Assembly (NCBI RefSeq): GCF_002803085.1
Contig: NZ_NNBJ01000014.1
Coordinates: 124,001 to 188,000 of the forward strand
DNA from: Streptomyces sp. CB01201
Lineage (GTDB): Bacteria > Actinomycetota > Actinomycetes > Streptomycetales > Streptomycetaceae
Direction: 5' to 3'
Length of the DNA stretch: 64,000 nt
Shown: positions 7,795-16,312 of the stretch, in pieces
Layout of the letters: every line of letters starts with the position of its first letter
How positions within the stretch are numbered: position 1 is the stretch's first letter
The notes under the pieces: model-generated
Database searches by the model: none
What the model was told of the DNA's origin: nothing
The model's input: the letters and a program-made list of their open reading frames with translations, nothing else
Position numbers and translations under genes: made by a program

Positions 7795-9003
7795 TCAGGA
7801 AGGGTCCGGGGCGCCGAAGGTTGCGAGCATGATCTTCATCGCGGTGGGGTTCATGTCCGCGCCCTTCGCGTCCGTGGAGTTGACGCTGTAGACCAGGGTC
7901 CGGGCGAGGGTGCCGGTGGGGGACAGCACGCCGGCGATCACCGTGTTGTAGCCCCAGCGGCCGCCGGTCTTGCCCCATACGTTCCGGCCGCCGAGCCGCT
8001 TCATCGACAGGCCCGCGCTGTAAGCGGCCGGCTTGCCCGTCTCCCGGTTTCGCACCGCAGGGTCGGGCAGCGTGAACATCTCCTTGAGCTGAGCGCCGTG
8101 CACCAACCGGCCGGTGAACAGGGCGTCCGTGAAGCGCTCCAGGTCGGCCGTGGTGGAGATCAGGTTCCCCGCCGCGAAGGTGTCGCCCGCGCCCCACACC
8201 GTCACGTCCCGCAGCTCCGTCGAGCCGTCCGGCGCGGGGAACACCTGGTAGCCGTGGTTGTGCGGGCCCCTTAGGGCGGGATCCGCACCGGGCACATAGG
8301 TGTCCGTGAGGCGCAGTGGCCGCACGATGCGGGCGGCGAGCTGATGGGCGTAGGAGTCATGGGTGATCCGCTCCAGGAGCAGCCCGGCCACGGTGTAGCC
8401 GATGTTGTCGTAGTGCTGCGCGGTGCCGGGCGCGAAGTCCGGCTTCCGCGCGGTCGCCGCGCGCACCACGTCCGCCGGGTCGCTGGCCTCGAAGCGGTGC
8501 GCGTACAGGTACTCCAGGGAGTCGTCGGGCGAGTCGTCCGACGGTATCCCGCTGGTGTGGTTCAGGAGTTGACGGACCGTCACCCCGGCGTAGGCCGCCG
8601 GGATCAGGTCGGGCAGGTAGCCGCGCACCGGGCGGTCGAGGGCGACCCTGCCCTCGCCCGCGAGTTGCAGCACCATCGCCGCCGTGAACACCTTGGTGAC
8701 CGATCCGGCCCGGAAGCGTCCGTTCGGGTCCGCCGGGGCGTCGCTCACCAGGTCGTGAACCCCGGCGCTGTCGCGCCAGCTTCCCTCCGAGCCGCCGACG
8801 CGGACCAGCGCCGCCGTCGCGTCCGCGCCCGGCTTCCCCGCGCCCGTGATGGCCGCGCGCAGGGCGGCGGTGTCGAGTCCGGTGTCGGCGCGATGGGCGG
8901 TGGCCCCGGCCGGCGAGGGAGAGGGGACCGCGACGGCCGGGGCCACCGAGAGGCCCAGGACCAGGGCGGTGGCGAGCAGAGTGGTGCGGGTGCGGGTGTT
9001 CAT
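7795..9003 (-). CDS. Secreted serine hydrolase / D-alanyl-D-alanine carboxypeptidase-like (beta-lactamase family, class C fold)
   Basis: A 402-residue protein. A Sec signal peptide of about 25 residues (MNTRTRTTLLATALVLGLSV...) is followed by the penicillin-binding protein/AmpC fold: the SxxK motif in GSVTKVF (nucleophile Ser), YxN in YDNIGY, and KTG in GKTGGRWGYN. ATG 9003 has GAAGG 8 bases upstream; a longer frame to 9060 lacks this. It is monocistronic downstream of the two-component genes on the same strand. It probably acts on D-Ala-D-Ala peptides or small esters outside the cell; the true substrate is not readable. Confidence 0.88.
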   Translation of the reverse strand: MNTRTRTTLLATALVLGLSVAPAVAVPSPSPAGATAHRADTGLDTAALRAAITGAGKPGADATAALVRVGGSEGSWRDSAGVHDLVSDAPADPNGRFRAGSVTKVFTAAMVLQLAGEGRVALDRPVRGYLPDLIPAAYAGVTVRQLLNHTSGIPSDDSPDDSLEYLYAHRFEASDPADVVRAATARKPDFAPGTAQHYDNIGYTVAGLLLERITHDSYAHQLAARIVRPLRLTDTYVPGADPALRGPHNHGYQVFPAPDGSTELRDVTVWGAGDTFAAGNLISTTADLERFTDALFTGRLVHGAQLKEMFTLPDPAVRNRETGKPAAYSAGLSMKRLGGRNVWGKTGGRWGYNTVIAGVLSPTGTLARTLVYSVNSTDAKGADMNPTAMKIMLATFGAPDPS

Positions 9004-9119
9004 ACGGAGGCCTTCGTGATCGAGGGAGGTGGCGCCGATGAACCCCATCCTGCTGATCACGCGCCGCCTGTGGGTCGCCGCGACGAGCGGTTTCCGAACC
9101 TCCGACTCCTCACCGGAGC

Positions 9120-9157
9120 GGGGGAGTCGGAGACCCTGACTCCCCCGCGCGGGGGAG
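9120..9157 (-). terminator. Overlapping hairpins after the response-regulator gene
   Basis: Two mutually exclusive stems: 9120-9128 pairs with 9138-9146 (9 bp), or 9140-9146 pairs with 9151-9157 (7 bp, loop GCGC). They lie 6 bases past the regulator stop. They are probably a terminator; the alternatives are noted in the findings. Confidence 0.5.
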
Positions 9158-9162
9158 CACGG

Positions 9163-9822
9163 TCAGGACGGTGCGGCCACGGCGACCAGTCCCGTCTCGT
9201 ACGCGCAGATCACCGCCTGGACGCGGTCGCGCAGCCCCAGCTTCGCCAGCACATGGCCGACGTGCGTCTTCACCGTGTGCTCGGAGACGGTGAGTTCGGC
9301 CGCGATCTCGGCGTTGGACAGGCCCCGGCCGAGCAGCAGCAGCGTCTCGCGCTCGCGGGCGGTCAGCGCGGCGAGCCGCTCCGGGGCGGCCGGGACGGTG
9401 GGCCGCGAGGTGTACTCGGCGATCAGTCGCCGCGCCACCGACGGGGCGAGCAGCGCGTCCCCGGCGGCCACCACCCGCACCGCGTGCACCAGATCGTCCC
9501 GCCGGACGTCCTTGAGCAGGAAACCGCTCGCCCCGGCGTGCAGCGCTTCGTAGACGTACTCGTCGGAGTCGAAGGTGGTCAGCATCACCGTGCGGCAGGC
9601 CCCGGCGGCGCTGATCGCGCGGCAGGCCTCGATGCCGTCCAGGCGCGGCATCCGGATGTCGAGCAGCGCCACATCGGGCGCGAGGCGGCGGACCGCCTCG
9701 ACCGCCTGCGCGCCGTCGCCGACCTCGGCCACCACCTCGATGTCCGGCTGGACGTCCAGGATCAGCGCGAAGCCACTGCGCACCAGCTCCTGGTCGTCGG
9801 CCACCACCACACGGATCGTCAC
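9163..9822 (-). CDS. NarL/FixJ-family response regulator
   Basis: A 219-residue two-domain regulator. The receiver domain begins VTIRVVVADDQELVR (acidic pocket DD), has the phospho-acceptor Asp in VALLDIRMPRLDG, the conserved Thr in VMLTTFD and the Lys in GFLLKD. A LuxR-type helix-turn-helix follows: LTARERETLLLLGRGLSNAEI then VKTHVGHVLAKLGLRDR. GTG 9822 overlaps the kinase stop by four bases (GTGA) and has GGAGG upstream, so the kinase and regulator are translationally coupled partners. The signal and target genes are unknown; the serine hydrolase gene downstream is a candidate target. Confidence 0.93.
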   Translation of the reverse strand: MTIRVVVADDQELVRSGFALILDVQPDIEVVAEVGDGAQAVEAVRRLAPDVALLDIRMPRLDGIEACRAISAAGACRTVMLTTFDSDEYVYEALHAGASGFLLKDVRRDDLVHAVRVVAAGDALLAPSVARRLIAEYTSRPTVPAAPERLAALTARERETLLLLGRGLSNAEIAAELTVSEHTVKTHVGHVLAKLGLRDRVQAVICAYETGLVAVAAPS

Positions 9823-11153
9823 GGCCCCACCTCCGCCGAGGAGGGTACCGAGCGGGATCCGGGTACGCGGGGCGACAGCGGCAGGACGGCCCGCACCTCG
9901 AAGCCCCGGCCGTCCGGGCCCGGCCCCGCCGAGGCGCTGCCGCCCTGCGCGGCCGCCCGCTCGCGGATGCCGACCAAGCCGTGTCCGGTACCGGGTCCGG
10001 AGCCGGTACCGCATCCGTCGTCCAGGACGTGGATCGCCAACTCGCCATCCCTGCAGTCCAGTTGGACCGTTATCGCGGAAGCGTCCGCGTGCTTCACCGC
10101 GTTGGTCAGGGCCTCCTGCACGATCCGGTACACCGTCGTTTCCGTGTCCAGGGGGAGCGGGCCGGGCGTGCCCGTCGTCCGGTACGTGACCGGGGGGCCG
10201 CCCAGTGACACCCGCTGGACCAGCGCGGGCAGCGCGGAGAGGCCCGGCTGCGGTTCGCGCGGGGCGGCGGCCGGGGGAGCGCCCGGGGCGTCCTCCTCGC
10301 GGAGCAGCCCGAGCATGCGGCGCAGCTGGACCATCGCGTCCCGACCGGTCTCGGAGATCGCCTCGAACGCGGCCTCCGCCCGGTCCGGCGCGGCCCGTAC
10401 CGCGAGCGGGCCCGACTCGGCCTGCACGATCATGATGCTGACCGCGTGCGAGAGGATGTCGTGCATCTCCCGGGCGATCCGGGCCCGTTCACGGGCCGCG
10501 GCCTGTTCGGCCTCGATGCGGTTGGCCCGCTCCAGCTGTGCCGCCCGATCCTCGACGGCCGCGGTGTAGGCCTGCCGGGTGTGGGTGAGCCGCCCGAGCA
10601 CGTACGCGGCACCGAAGACGAAGAAGGAGAACATCAGCTCCTTGACGTCCTGGCTGTTGAGCGCCACCGAGGGCCCGATGAGCACCGCGACGAGAGCGGC
10701 CACCCCGACCCGCTTGCGGGCCGGAGAGAGTGCCGCGACCGAGTACACGGCGATGAGCCCGGGATAGGGGAGCGGCTGGCCCGGTCCGTCCAGGGTCAGC
10801 TTGTATGCCGCGCCCGCCGCCAGGACCGCGAGCGTCACCGCGACCGGGGCCCGGCGCCGCCACACCAGCGGGAGCACGCTCAGGGAGGTCAGGGCGTAGT
10901 CGGCCCAAGTGGCGGGGCGCAGTCCGTCGGGGCGGGCCACGACGAACGGGATCGACATGGCCGCCTCTACGAGCAGGGCGAGGCCGATGTCGACCGTCCG
11001 GGCGTTCGCCGCCCGCAGCCGTGCCGTCAGGCGTGCCGTCAGGCGCGCCGCCGGCCGTGCCGCGAGTCGTGCCACCGGTCGTGCCCGCAGCTGTTCGGCC
11101 GGCCGTTCAGTGCCACCCACCCCATCCCCCCCGTCAACCTTCCCCGCCCGCAC
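9819..11153 (-). CDS. Membrane sensor histidine kinase (HisKA_3/NarX type)
   Basis: A 444-residue kinase. About five hydrophobic segments lie between residues 55 and 185, then a coiled linker (EDRAAQLERANRIEAEQAAA), the dimerisation box with the phospho-acceptor His in ARIAREMHDILSHAVSIMIV, and an HATPase domain with the N-box EALTNAVKHA, LDDGCG and HGLVGIRERA. It overlaps the response regulator by four bases. The N-terminal region is an odd run of ARL/ARP repeats (about residues 25-47), and the start (GTG 11153) is uncertain because several downstream GTG codons are in frame. The stimulus is unknown. Confidence 0.9.
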   Translation of the reverse strand: MRAGKVDGGDGVGGTERPAEQLRARPVARLAARPAARLTARLTARLRAANARTVDIGLALLVEAAMSIPFVVARPDGLRPATWADYALTSLSVLPLVWRRRAPVAVTLAVLAAGAAYKLTLDGPGQPLPYPGLIAVYSVAALSPARKRVGVAALVAVLIGPSVALNSQDVKELMFSFFVFGAAYVLGRLTHTRQAYTAAVEDRAAQLERANRIEAEQAAARERARIAREMHDILSHAVSIMIVQAESGPLAVRAAPDRAEAAFEAISETGRDAMVQLRRMLGLLREEDAPGAPPAAAPREPQPGLSALPALVQRVSLGGPPVTYRTTGTPGPLPLDTETTVYRIVQEALTNAVKHADASAITVQLDCRDGELAIHVLDDGCGTGSGPGTGHGLVGIRERAAAQGGSASAGPGPDGRGFEVRAVLPLSPRVPGSRSVPSSAEVGP

Positions 11154-11202
11154 GTGTCCCCGTCGGCCGGCTTCCGCCCCGCCCGTGCCGTCCCCGCCCC
11201 GC

Positions 11203-11886
11203 CTACCGCCCCGACAGGACGGCCGACAGCGTGTCCAGGCGGTTGGTGGTGATCGCGTCCACGCCGTGGCCGATCAGCCGGCGCTGGGTGCGGGCGGTGT
11301 CCGCGGTCCAGGCCGAGACGAGGAGGCCGTCCCGGTGGACCCGTGCCACCAGGTCCGAACTCAGCAGGCCGAAGCGGTAGTTGAGCCAGCGGGGCTTGAC
11401 GGCCTCGACCAGGGCGGGGCGCGGCGGGGCGGGCTTGGTCCAGGTCAGGGCGATCTCGGCGGCCGGGTCGGCGCGGCGCACCCACAGCATGGCGACCGGC
11501 CCGGCGCAGTAGTAGACCCGCTCGCCCGCACCGCACTCGCGGACCGTGTTCACCACCTTGCGCACCGACGCCTCGGTGGCGCCGGGCAGATCCAGCAGCA
11601 CCCGGTGCGCCCCGGCCGCCATCAGGGCCTGCCGCAGGGTGGGCACCCCGCCGCCGGTGACCTCGGCGACCTCCGCGTGCGGGAGCTCGGCCAGCGGACG
11701 GTCGAAGTCCCACAGCCGCTTCAGCGTCTCGTCGTGCAACAGCACGGGCACGCCGTCCCGGGTGGTGCGGACATCGAGCTCGACCGCGTCGGCACCCCGC
11801 TCCAGGGCCGAGGCGATGGAGGGGAGCGTGTTCTCGCGGACGCGGTACGGGTCGCCGCGGTGGGCCACGGCTGTCACGGTGCGCAT
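11203..11886 (-). CDS. Glycerophosphodiester phosphodiesterase (GDPD/UgpQ type)
   Basis: A 227-residue TIM-barrel enzyme. The signature HRGDPYRVRENTL gives the catalytic His and Arg and a metal-binding Glu; VELDVRTTRDG supplies further metal ligands and LLHDETLKR the second catalytic His. The C-terminus has ITTNRLDTL, the usual end of the family. There is no signal peptide, so it is probably cytoplasmic, hydrolysing glycerophosphodiesters to glycerol-3-phosphate and an alcohol. ATG 11886 is the natural start; a longer frame reads into low-complexity sequence. The next gene, the deaminase, lies 58 bases upstream on the same strand. Confidence 0.9.
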   Translation of the reverse strand: MRTVTAVAHRGDPYRVRENTLPSIASALERGADAVELDVRTTRDGVPVLLHDETLKRLWDFDRPLAELPHAEVAEVTGGGVPTLRQALMAAGAHRVLLDLPGATEASVRKVVNTVRECGAGERVYYCAGPVAMLWVRRADPAAEIALTWTKPAPPRPALVEAVKPRWLNYRFGLLSSDLVARVHRDGLLVSAWTADTARTQRRLIGHGVDAITTNRLDTLSAVLSGR

Positions 11887-11944
11887 GGGGTCATTGTGCT
11901 GAGCGGTGGCGGGGGCGGCCAGCCGGAGCCCCCGCCGGCGGGGA

Positions 11945-12976
11945 TCAGCGGGCGAGCCACTTCGCGGTGTAGTCGTCGATCTCCCCGGCGAGCTTCGTCT
12001 TGCCGGCGGGGTCGAGGAAGGACGCCTCGACGGCGTTCTTCGCGAGGTCGGCAACCCCCCGCTCGTCCAGCTCCAGGAGCCGGGCCGCGACCGCGTACTC
12101 GTTGTTGAGGTCGCTGCCGAACATCGGCGGGTCGTCGCTGTTGACGGTGACCAGGACGCCCGCGGCCACCATCTCCTTGATGGGGTGCTGGTCCAGGTCG
12201 GGCACCACGCGCGTCGCCAGGTTGGACGTCGGGCAGACCTCCAGGGCGATCCGGTGCTCGGCCAGATGCTGGAGCAGGGCCGGGTCCTGGGTGGCGCTGG
12301 TGCCGTGGCCGATGCGCTCGGCGCGCAGGTCGATGAGCGCGTCCCAGATCGACTGCGGGCCCGTGGACTCGCCCGAGTGCGGTACGGAGTGCAGCCCGGC
12401 GGCGATGGCCCGGTCGAAGTACGGCTTGAACTGCGGGCGGGGCACGCCGATCTCCGGGCCGCCCAGGCCGAAGGAGACCAGGCCCTCGGGGCGCACCCCG
12501 TCCTCGGTGGCGAGGCGGGCCGTCTCGGCGGCGGCGTCCAGACCGGCCTCGCCCGGGATGTCGAAGCACCAGCGCAGGACCGTGCCGAACTCGGCCTCGG
12601 CGGCCCGGCGGGCGTCCTCGATCGCGTCCATGAAGGCGCGCTCGTCGATGCCCCGGCGGGTGGAGGAGAACGGCGTGATGGTCAGCTCGGCGTAGCGGAC
12701 GTTCTGCCGGGCCATGTCACGGGCCACCTCGTAGGTGAGAAGGCGCACATCCTCCGGGGTGCGGATGAGGTCGACGACCGAGAGGTAGACCTCGATGAAG
12801 TGCGCGAAGTCCGTGAACGTGAAGTAGTCGGCGAGCGCCTCGGGGTCGGTGGGGACCTTCGAGTCCGCGTGGCGGGCGGCGAGTTCGGCCACGATGCGCG
12901 GTGAGGCGGACCCCACGTGGTGCACGTGGAGTTCGGCCTTGGGCAGCCCCGCGATGAAGGGGTGCAGGTCGGTCAT
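11945..12976 (-). CDS. Adenosine-deaminase-family enzyme, probable 6-aminodeoxyfutalosine deaminase
   Basis: A 343-residue metal-dependent hydrolase of COG1816. Zn ligands are visible in AELHVHHVGSAS (HxH) and in VPHSGES, with RIGHGTSA and the late NSDDPPMFGSDL pair. The loop after the HxH is HVGSAS rather than the HLEGS/HLDGA of true adenosine deaminases. From memory, an S. avermitilis homologue (SAV2595, apparently the syntenic orthologue) was shown to deaminate 6-amino-6-deoxyfutalosine in the futalosine route to menaquinone. I therefore prefer that role, with adenosine deaminase as the alternative. ATG 12976 has GGAGG 7 bases upstream. Confidence 0.8.
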   Translation of the reverse strand: MTDLHPFIAGLPKAELHVHHVGSASPRIVAELAARHADSKVPTDPEALADYFTFTDFAHFIEVYLSVVDLIRTPEDVRLLTYEVARDMARQNVRYAELTITPFSSTRRGIDERAFMDAIEDARRAAEAEFGTVLRWCFDIPGEAGLDAAAETARLATEDGVRPEGLVSFGLGGPEIGVPRPQFKPYFDRAIAAGLHSVPHSGESTGPQSIWDALIDLRAERIGHGTSATQDPALLQHLAEHRIALEVCPTSNLATRVVPDLDQHPIKEMVAAGVLVTVNSDDPPMFGSDLNNEYAVAARLLELDERGVADLAKNAVEASFLDPAGKTKLAGEIDDYTAKWLAR

Positions 12977-13117
12977 GGGGTCCTCCATGGGTCTGCCGCG
13001 AGGGTCCTCGCGCGATGGGCGGCGTACGGCCTTCGCCGGTCGGGGATCATGGTAGGCCGGGCACACGCGCCCGGATCCGTTGGCCGTAGCATGACGGAAC
13101 CACGATGGGGGAGGCCC

Positions 13118-13813
13118 ATGTCAGACAACACCCAGCAGCCGTCGGGAGGCCAGGAGCCCCGCGACCCCTGGGCTCCGCCGGAGCGCAAGGTCCCGCTGGA
13201 CAAGCCGTCGGTGCACGACCAGCAGACGGTCATATCCATGCCGGGCACTCCGACCGAGGGCCAGTACCCCGCCCCGCCGCAGGCCGCCCCCGGCGCCCCG
13301 GCCCAGGCCCCGTTCCCGGGTGCGCCCGGGCAGCAGGCTCCCGGCACCGGCTACGGCGCCCCGACCCCGCCGCCGGGACAGCCGGCCCCCGGCAGCTACG
13401 GCTACCCCGCCTACCCGCAGCACCCCGGGCAGGGCTACGCCGGGTACCCGGGCCAGCAGCCCGGGTACGGCTATCCGGGATTCGCCGCGGTCGCCCCGCC
13501 GCAGAACGGCTTCGGCACGGCCGCGATGGTGCTCGGCATCGTCGGATGTGTCCTCATGCTCTGCACCATCGGCATCGCCGGCATCGTGATCGGGACGCTC
13601 GCCCTGATCTTCGGGCTGCTCGGCAAGGGCCGGGTCAGGCGCGGTGAGGCGAACAACCGCGGGCAGTCCCTGACGGGCATCATCATGGGCATCATCGCCA
13701 TCGTGATCGGCGTCGGGATTCTCGTCCTGGTGATCGTGACCAATTCGCTCGACCATTCCACCCGGTACGACGACTACTCGAACTTCCTGTCGCTGGCCGT
13801 CTCGGCCCGCTGA
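13118..13813 (+). CDS. Pro/Gly-rich DUF4190 membrane protein
   Basis: A 231-residue protein. Residues 1-125 are Pro/Gly/Gln/Tyr-rich and presumably cytoplasmic and disordered (repeated PGQ, GYP and YPG). Two hydrophobic helices follow, about 134-160 (MVLGIVGCVLMLCTIGIAGI) and 190-212 (IIMGIIAIVIGVGILVLVIV), separated by LLGKGRVRRGEANNRGQ. This is the DUF4190 layout. GGGGGAGG lies 5 bases before ATG 13118. It is divergent from the deaminase gene across 141 bases. Function unknown; such proteins are common in Streptomyces envelopes. Confidence 0.8.
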   Translation: MSDNTQQPSGGQEPRDPWAPPERKVPLDKPSVHDQQTVISMPGTPTEGQYPAPPQAAPGAPAQAPFPGAPGQQAPGTGYGAPTPPPGQPAPGSYGYPAYPQHPGQGYAGYPGQQPGYGYPGFAAVAPPQNGFGTAAMVLGIVGCVLMLCTIGIAGIVIGTLALIFGLLGKGRVRRGEANNRGQSLTGIIMGIIAIVIGVGILVLVIVTNSLDHSTRYDDYSNFLSLAVSAR

Positions 13814-13887
13814 GGAAGCACTTCCCGCCGAGGAAGCACTGCCGAGGACCCTCCGGAGGAGCGAGCCAAGAGGATCCGGGGATCTCA

Positions 13888-13928
13888 CCCCGAGCGGGGG
13901 AGGCCGCCAAGGCCTCTCTCGCTCGGGG
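13888..13928. terminator. Bidirectional hairpin between convergent genes
   Basis: An 18-bp stem with two mismatches (13888-13905 with 13911-13928, loop GCCAA) sits between the convergent DUF4190 and NADAR genes and can serve both. Confidence 0.65.
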
Positions 13929-13975
13929 CCGCCCTGCCCGGCCGCCCTGTCCGGCCGCACGGGCAGGCAGCCGCC

Positions 13976-14539
13976 TCAGCGCAGCCGCTCCCGCGCCTCC
14001 GTCAGGGCGAAGCCCAGCAGGTTCAGGCCACGCCACCGCCGCGGGTCCGCCGCCTCCGGCGCGTCCGCCGCCAGGCCTATGCCCCAAATCCGGTCCAGCG
14101 GGCTCGCCTCGACCAGGACCCGCTTCCCGGTGCCGAGCAGATAGCCCCGCAGCGCCTCGTCCTGACCGAACTTGTGCAGGCTGCCGGCCAGCACGATGCC
14201 GTACCGCTCCCGGCGCCACACCTCGTCGTCGAAGCCCCGCACCAGGCGTCCCGCCTTCTTCGCGAGCGCCGGATTCGCCGCGTCGATCGCCGCGCGCTCC
14301 GCGTCCGGGTCGCCGAACAGCCGGGCCTTCGACGCCATCATCCAGTGCTCGGCCGTCGCGTACCGGACGCCCTCGACCGTGAAGGGCGAGGGCCACCACT
14401 GGCTGAAACAGCTCCGGCCCAGCGACCCGTCCCGCTGCGGCCGGTGCCCCCAGAAATGCAGATACTTGATCCGGTCACCCTCACTGACCTGCGCGATCAG
14501 CGCGTCCAGCGCCGCGCGGTCCCCCGTGTCCTCGTTCAT
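13976..14539 (-). CDS. NADAR-family protein (COG3236, YbiA-like)
   Basis: A 187-residue protein with family landmarks YLHFWGHRP, FSQWWPSPFTVEG, TAEHWMMASKARLF and LDRIWGIGLAADAP. Characterised NADAR/YbiA members are N-glycosidases, some acting on damaged riboflavin precursors and others on ADP-ribosylated molecules. The sequence alone does not choose between these. It is a single gene flanked by a convergent DUF4190 gene and a divergent aldehyde dehydrogenase. The start is ATG 14539; an in-frame GTG at 14569 is possible because neither has a good Shine-Dalgarno sequence. Confidence 0.82.
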   Translation of the reverse strand: MNEDTGDRAALDALIAQVSEGDRIKYLHFWGHRPQRDGSLGRSCFSQWWPSPFTVEGVRYATAEHWMMASKARLFGDPDAERAAIDAANPALAKKAGRLVRGFDDEVWRRERYGIVLAGSLHKFGQDEALRGYLLGTGKRVLVEASPLDRIWGIGLAADAPEAADPRRWRGLNLLGFALTEARERLR

Positions 14540-14720
14540 GCATGCGAGTGTGGCAGGCGCCACTGACACTCCGTCGGGCCATAACGGCTCCGACGCGACA
14601 CATGGTCGACAGATTCCGTCGCGTAACCAAAAGGCAACAACGGAATCACTTGTTGGCCAGATGTGCCTCTGTCAGGATCGGCACTCAAATCGAGCTGAAG
14701 CTACGAAGAACGTGGGCGAC

Positions 14721-16262
14721 ATGGACACCGACACCGGCAACGGCAACAGCAATCCCGCCAAGGACCGCTTCCCCGCGCAGGACCGCTTCGCGGCCGGCGC
14801 CCAGTACATCGGCGGGCGGCTGCGCCCCGGCACCTCCGGGCGCGAGCACGCGGTCGTCGATCCGGCCACGGGGGCCACGGTCTACACGTACGAGCTCGCG
14901 GGCACCGCCGATGTCGACGCCGCGGTCGCCGCGGCCAAGGAGGCCTTCCCCGGCTGGTCCGGCGCCACCCCCGGCGAGCGCTCGGCCGCCCTGCACCGGT
15001 TCGCGGAGGTGCTCGCCGAGCGGGCCGAGGAGTTCGCCCAGGCCGAGTCCCTCCAGTGCGGAAAGCCGATCAAGCTGAGCCGGGAGTTCGACGTGCCCGG
15101 CACCATCGACAACACCGCGTTCTTCGCGGGCGCGGCCCGGCACCTGGAGGGCCGGTCGGCCGGGGAGTACGAGGGCGACCACACCTCCTACGTACGCCGT
15201 GAGCCCATCGGTGTCGTCGGTTCCATCGCGCCCTGGAACTACCCGCTCCAGATGGCCGCCTGGAAGATCCTTCCGGCGATCGCGGCCGGCAACACCATCG
15301 TCCTCAAGCCCGCCGAGACCACCCCGCTGACCTCGCTCCTGTTCGCCGAGGCGGCCACGGAGGCCGGCATTCCGGACGGCGTGATCAACATCGTCACGGG
15401 CGCCGGCAAGGACGCGGGCGAGCACCTCGTCGGCCACCCCGACGTCGTGATGACCTCCTTCACCGGATCCACCGGCGTCGGCAAGCGGGTCGCGGAGATC
15501 GCCACCCGCACGGTCAAGCGCCTCCACCTGGAGCTGGGCGGCAAGGCCCCCTTCGTGGTCTTCGACGACGCCGACCTGGAGGCCGCCGTGCACGGCGCGG
15601 TCGCCGCCTCGCTCATCAACTCCGGCCAGGACTGCACCGCCGCCACCCGGGCCTACGTCCAGCGCCCGCTGTACGACGCCTTCGTCGAGCAGGTCGCGGC
15701 CCTGATGGAGACCGTCCGGCTCGGCGCCCCCTTCCGCGAGGACACCGACCTCGGCCCGCTGATCTCGCACGTCCACCGCGACCGCGTCGCCGCCTTCGTC
15801 GAGCGGGCCAGGAGCTACGCCCGGATCGTCACCGGCGGCGAGGCCCCCGAGGGCGACGGCGCCTACTACCGGCCCACCCTCATCGTGGACGCGCCCCAGG
15901 ACAGCGAGGTCGTCCAGGACGAGATCTTCGGCCCGGTCCTGGTGGTGCTGCCCTTCGACAGCGACGACGAGGGCATCGCGCTCGCCAACGACACCCCCTA
16001 CGGCCTCGCCGCCTCCGCCTGGAGCCGGGACGTGTACCGCACCGGGCGGGCCACCCGCGAGATCAAGGCGGGCTGCGTCTGGATCAACGACCACATCCCG
16101 ATCCTCAGCGAGATGCCGCACGGCGGCTACAAGGCGAGCGGCTACGGAAAGGACATGTCGGCGTATTCCTTCGAGGAGTACACGCAGGTCAAGCACGTGA
16201 TGTACGACAACACAGCGGTCGCCAGGAAGGACTGGCACCGCACGATCTTCGGGGACCGATAA
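14721..16262 (+). CDS. Aldehyde dehydrogenase, second aminobutyraldehyde/succinate-semialdehyde type
   Basis: A 513-residue paralogue of the enzyme at 4.6-6.0 kb. The catalytic Glu is in LELGGKAPFVVFDDAD and the catalytic Cys in INSGQDCTAATRAY; the C-terminus has MPHGGYKASGYGKDMSAY. The start is ATG 14721, with GTG 14712 in frame as an alternative; neither has a strong Shine-Dalgarno sequence. It stands 50 bases before the second PotD-like gene, followed by potABC and a FAD oxidoreductase. An operon role in oxidising the aminoaldehyde from polyamine breakdown is inferred. The substrate is not proven. Confidence 0.87.
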   Translation: MDTDTGNGNSNPAKDRFPAQDRFAAGAQYIGGRLRPGTSGREHAVVDPATGATVYTYELAGTADVDAAVAAAKEAFPGWSGATPGERSAALHRFAEVLAERAEEFAQAESLQCGKPIKLSREFDVPGTIDNTAFFAGAARHLEGRSAGEYEGDHTSYVRREPIGVVGSIAPWNYPLQMAAWKILPAIAAGNTIVLKPAETTPLTSLLFAEAATEAGIPDGVINIVTGAGKDAGEHLVGHPDVVMTSFTGSTGVGKRVAEIATRTVKRLHLELGGKAPFVVFDDADLEAAVHGAVAASLINSGQDCTAATRAYVQRPLYDAFVEQVAALMETVRLGAPFREDTDLGPLISHVHRDRVAAFVERARSYARIVTGGEAPEGDGAYYRPTLIVDAPQDSEVVQDEIFGPVLVVLPFDSDDEGIALANDTPYGLAASAWSRDVYRTGRATREIKAGCVWINDHIPILSEMPHGGYKASGYGKDMSAYSFEEYTQVKHVMYDNTAVARKDWHRTIFGDR

Positions 16263-16312
16263 AAAGGCGGCCCGACCAGGCCACCGAACCCACCCGAAAG
16301 GGCATTCAGCGC

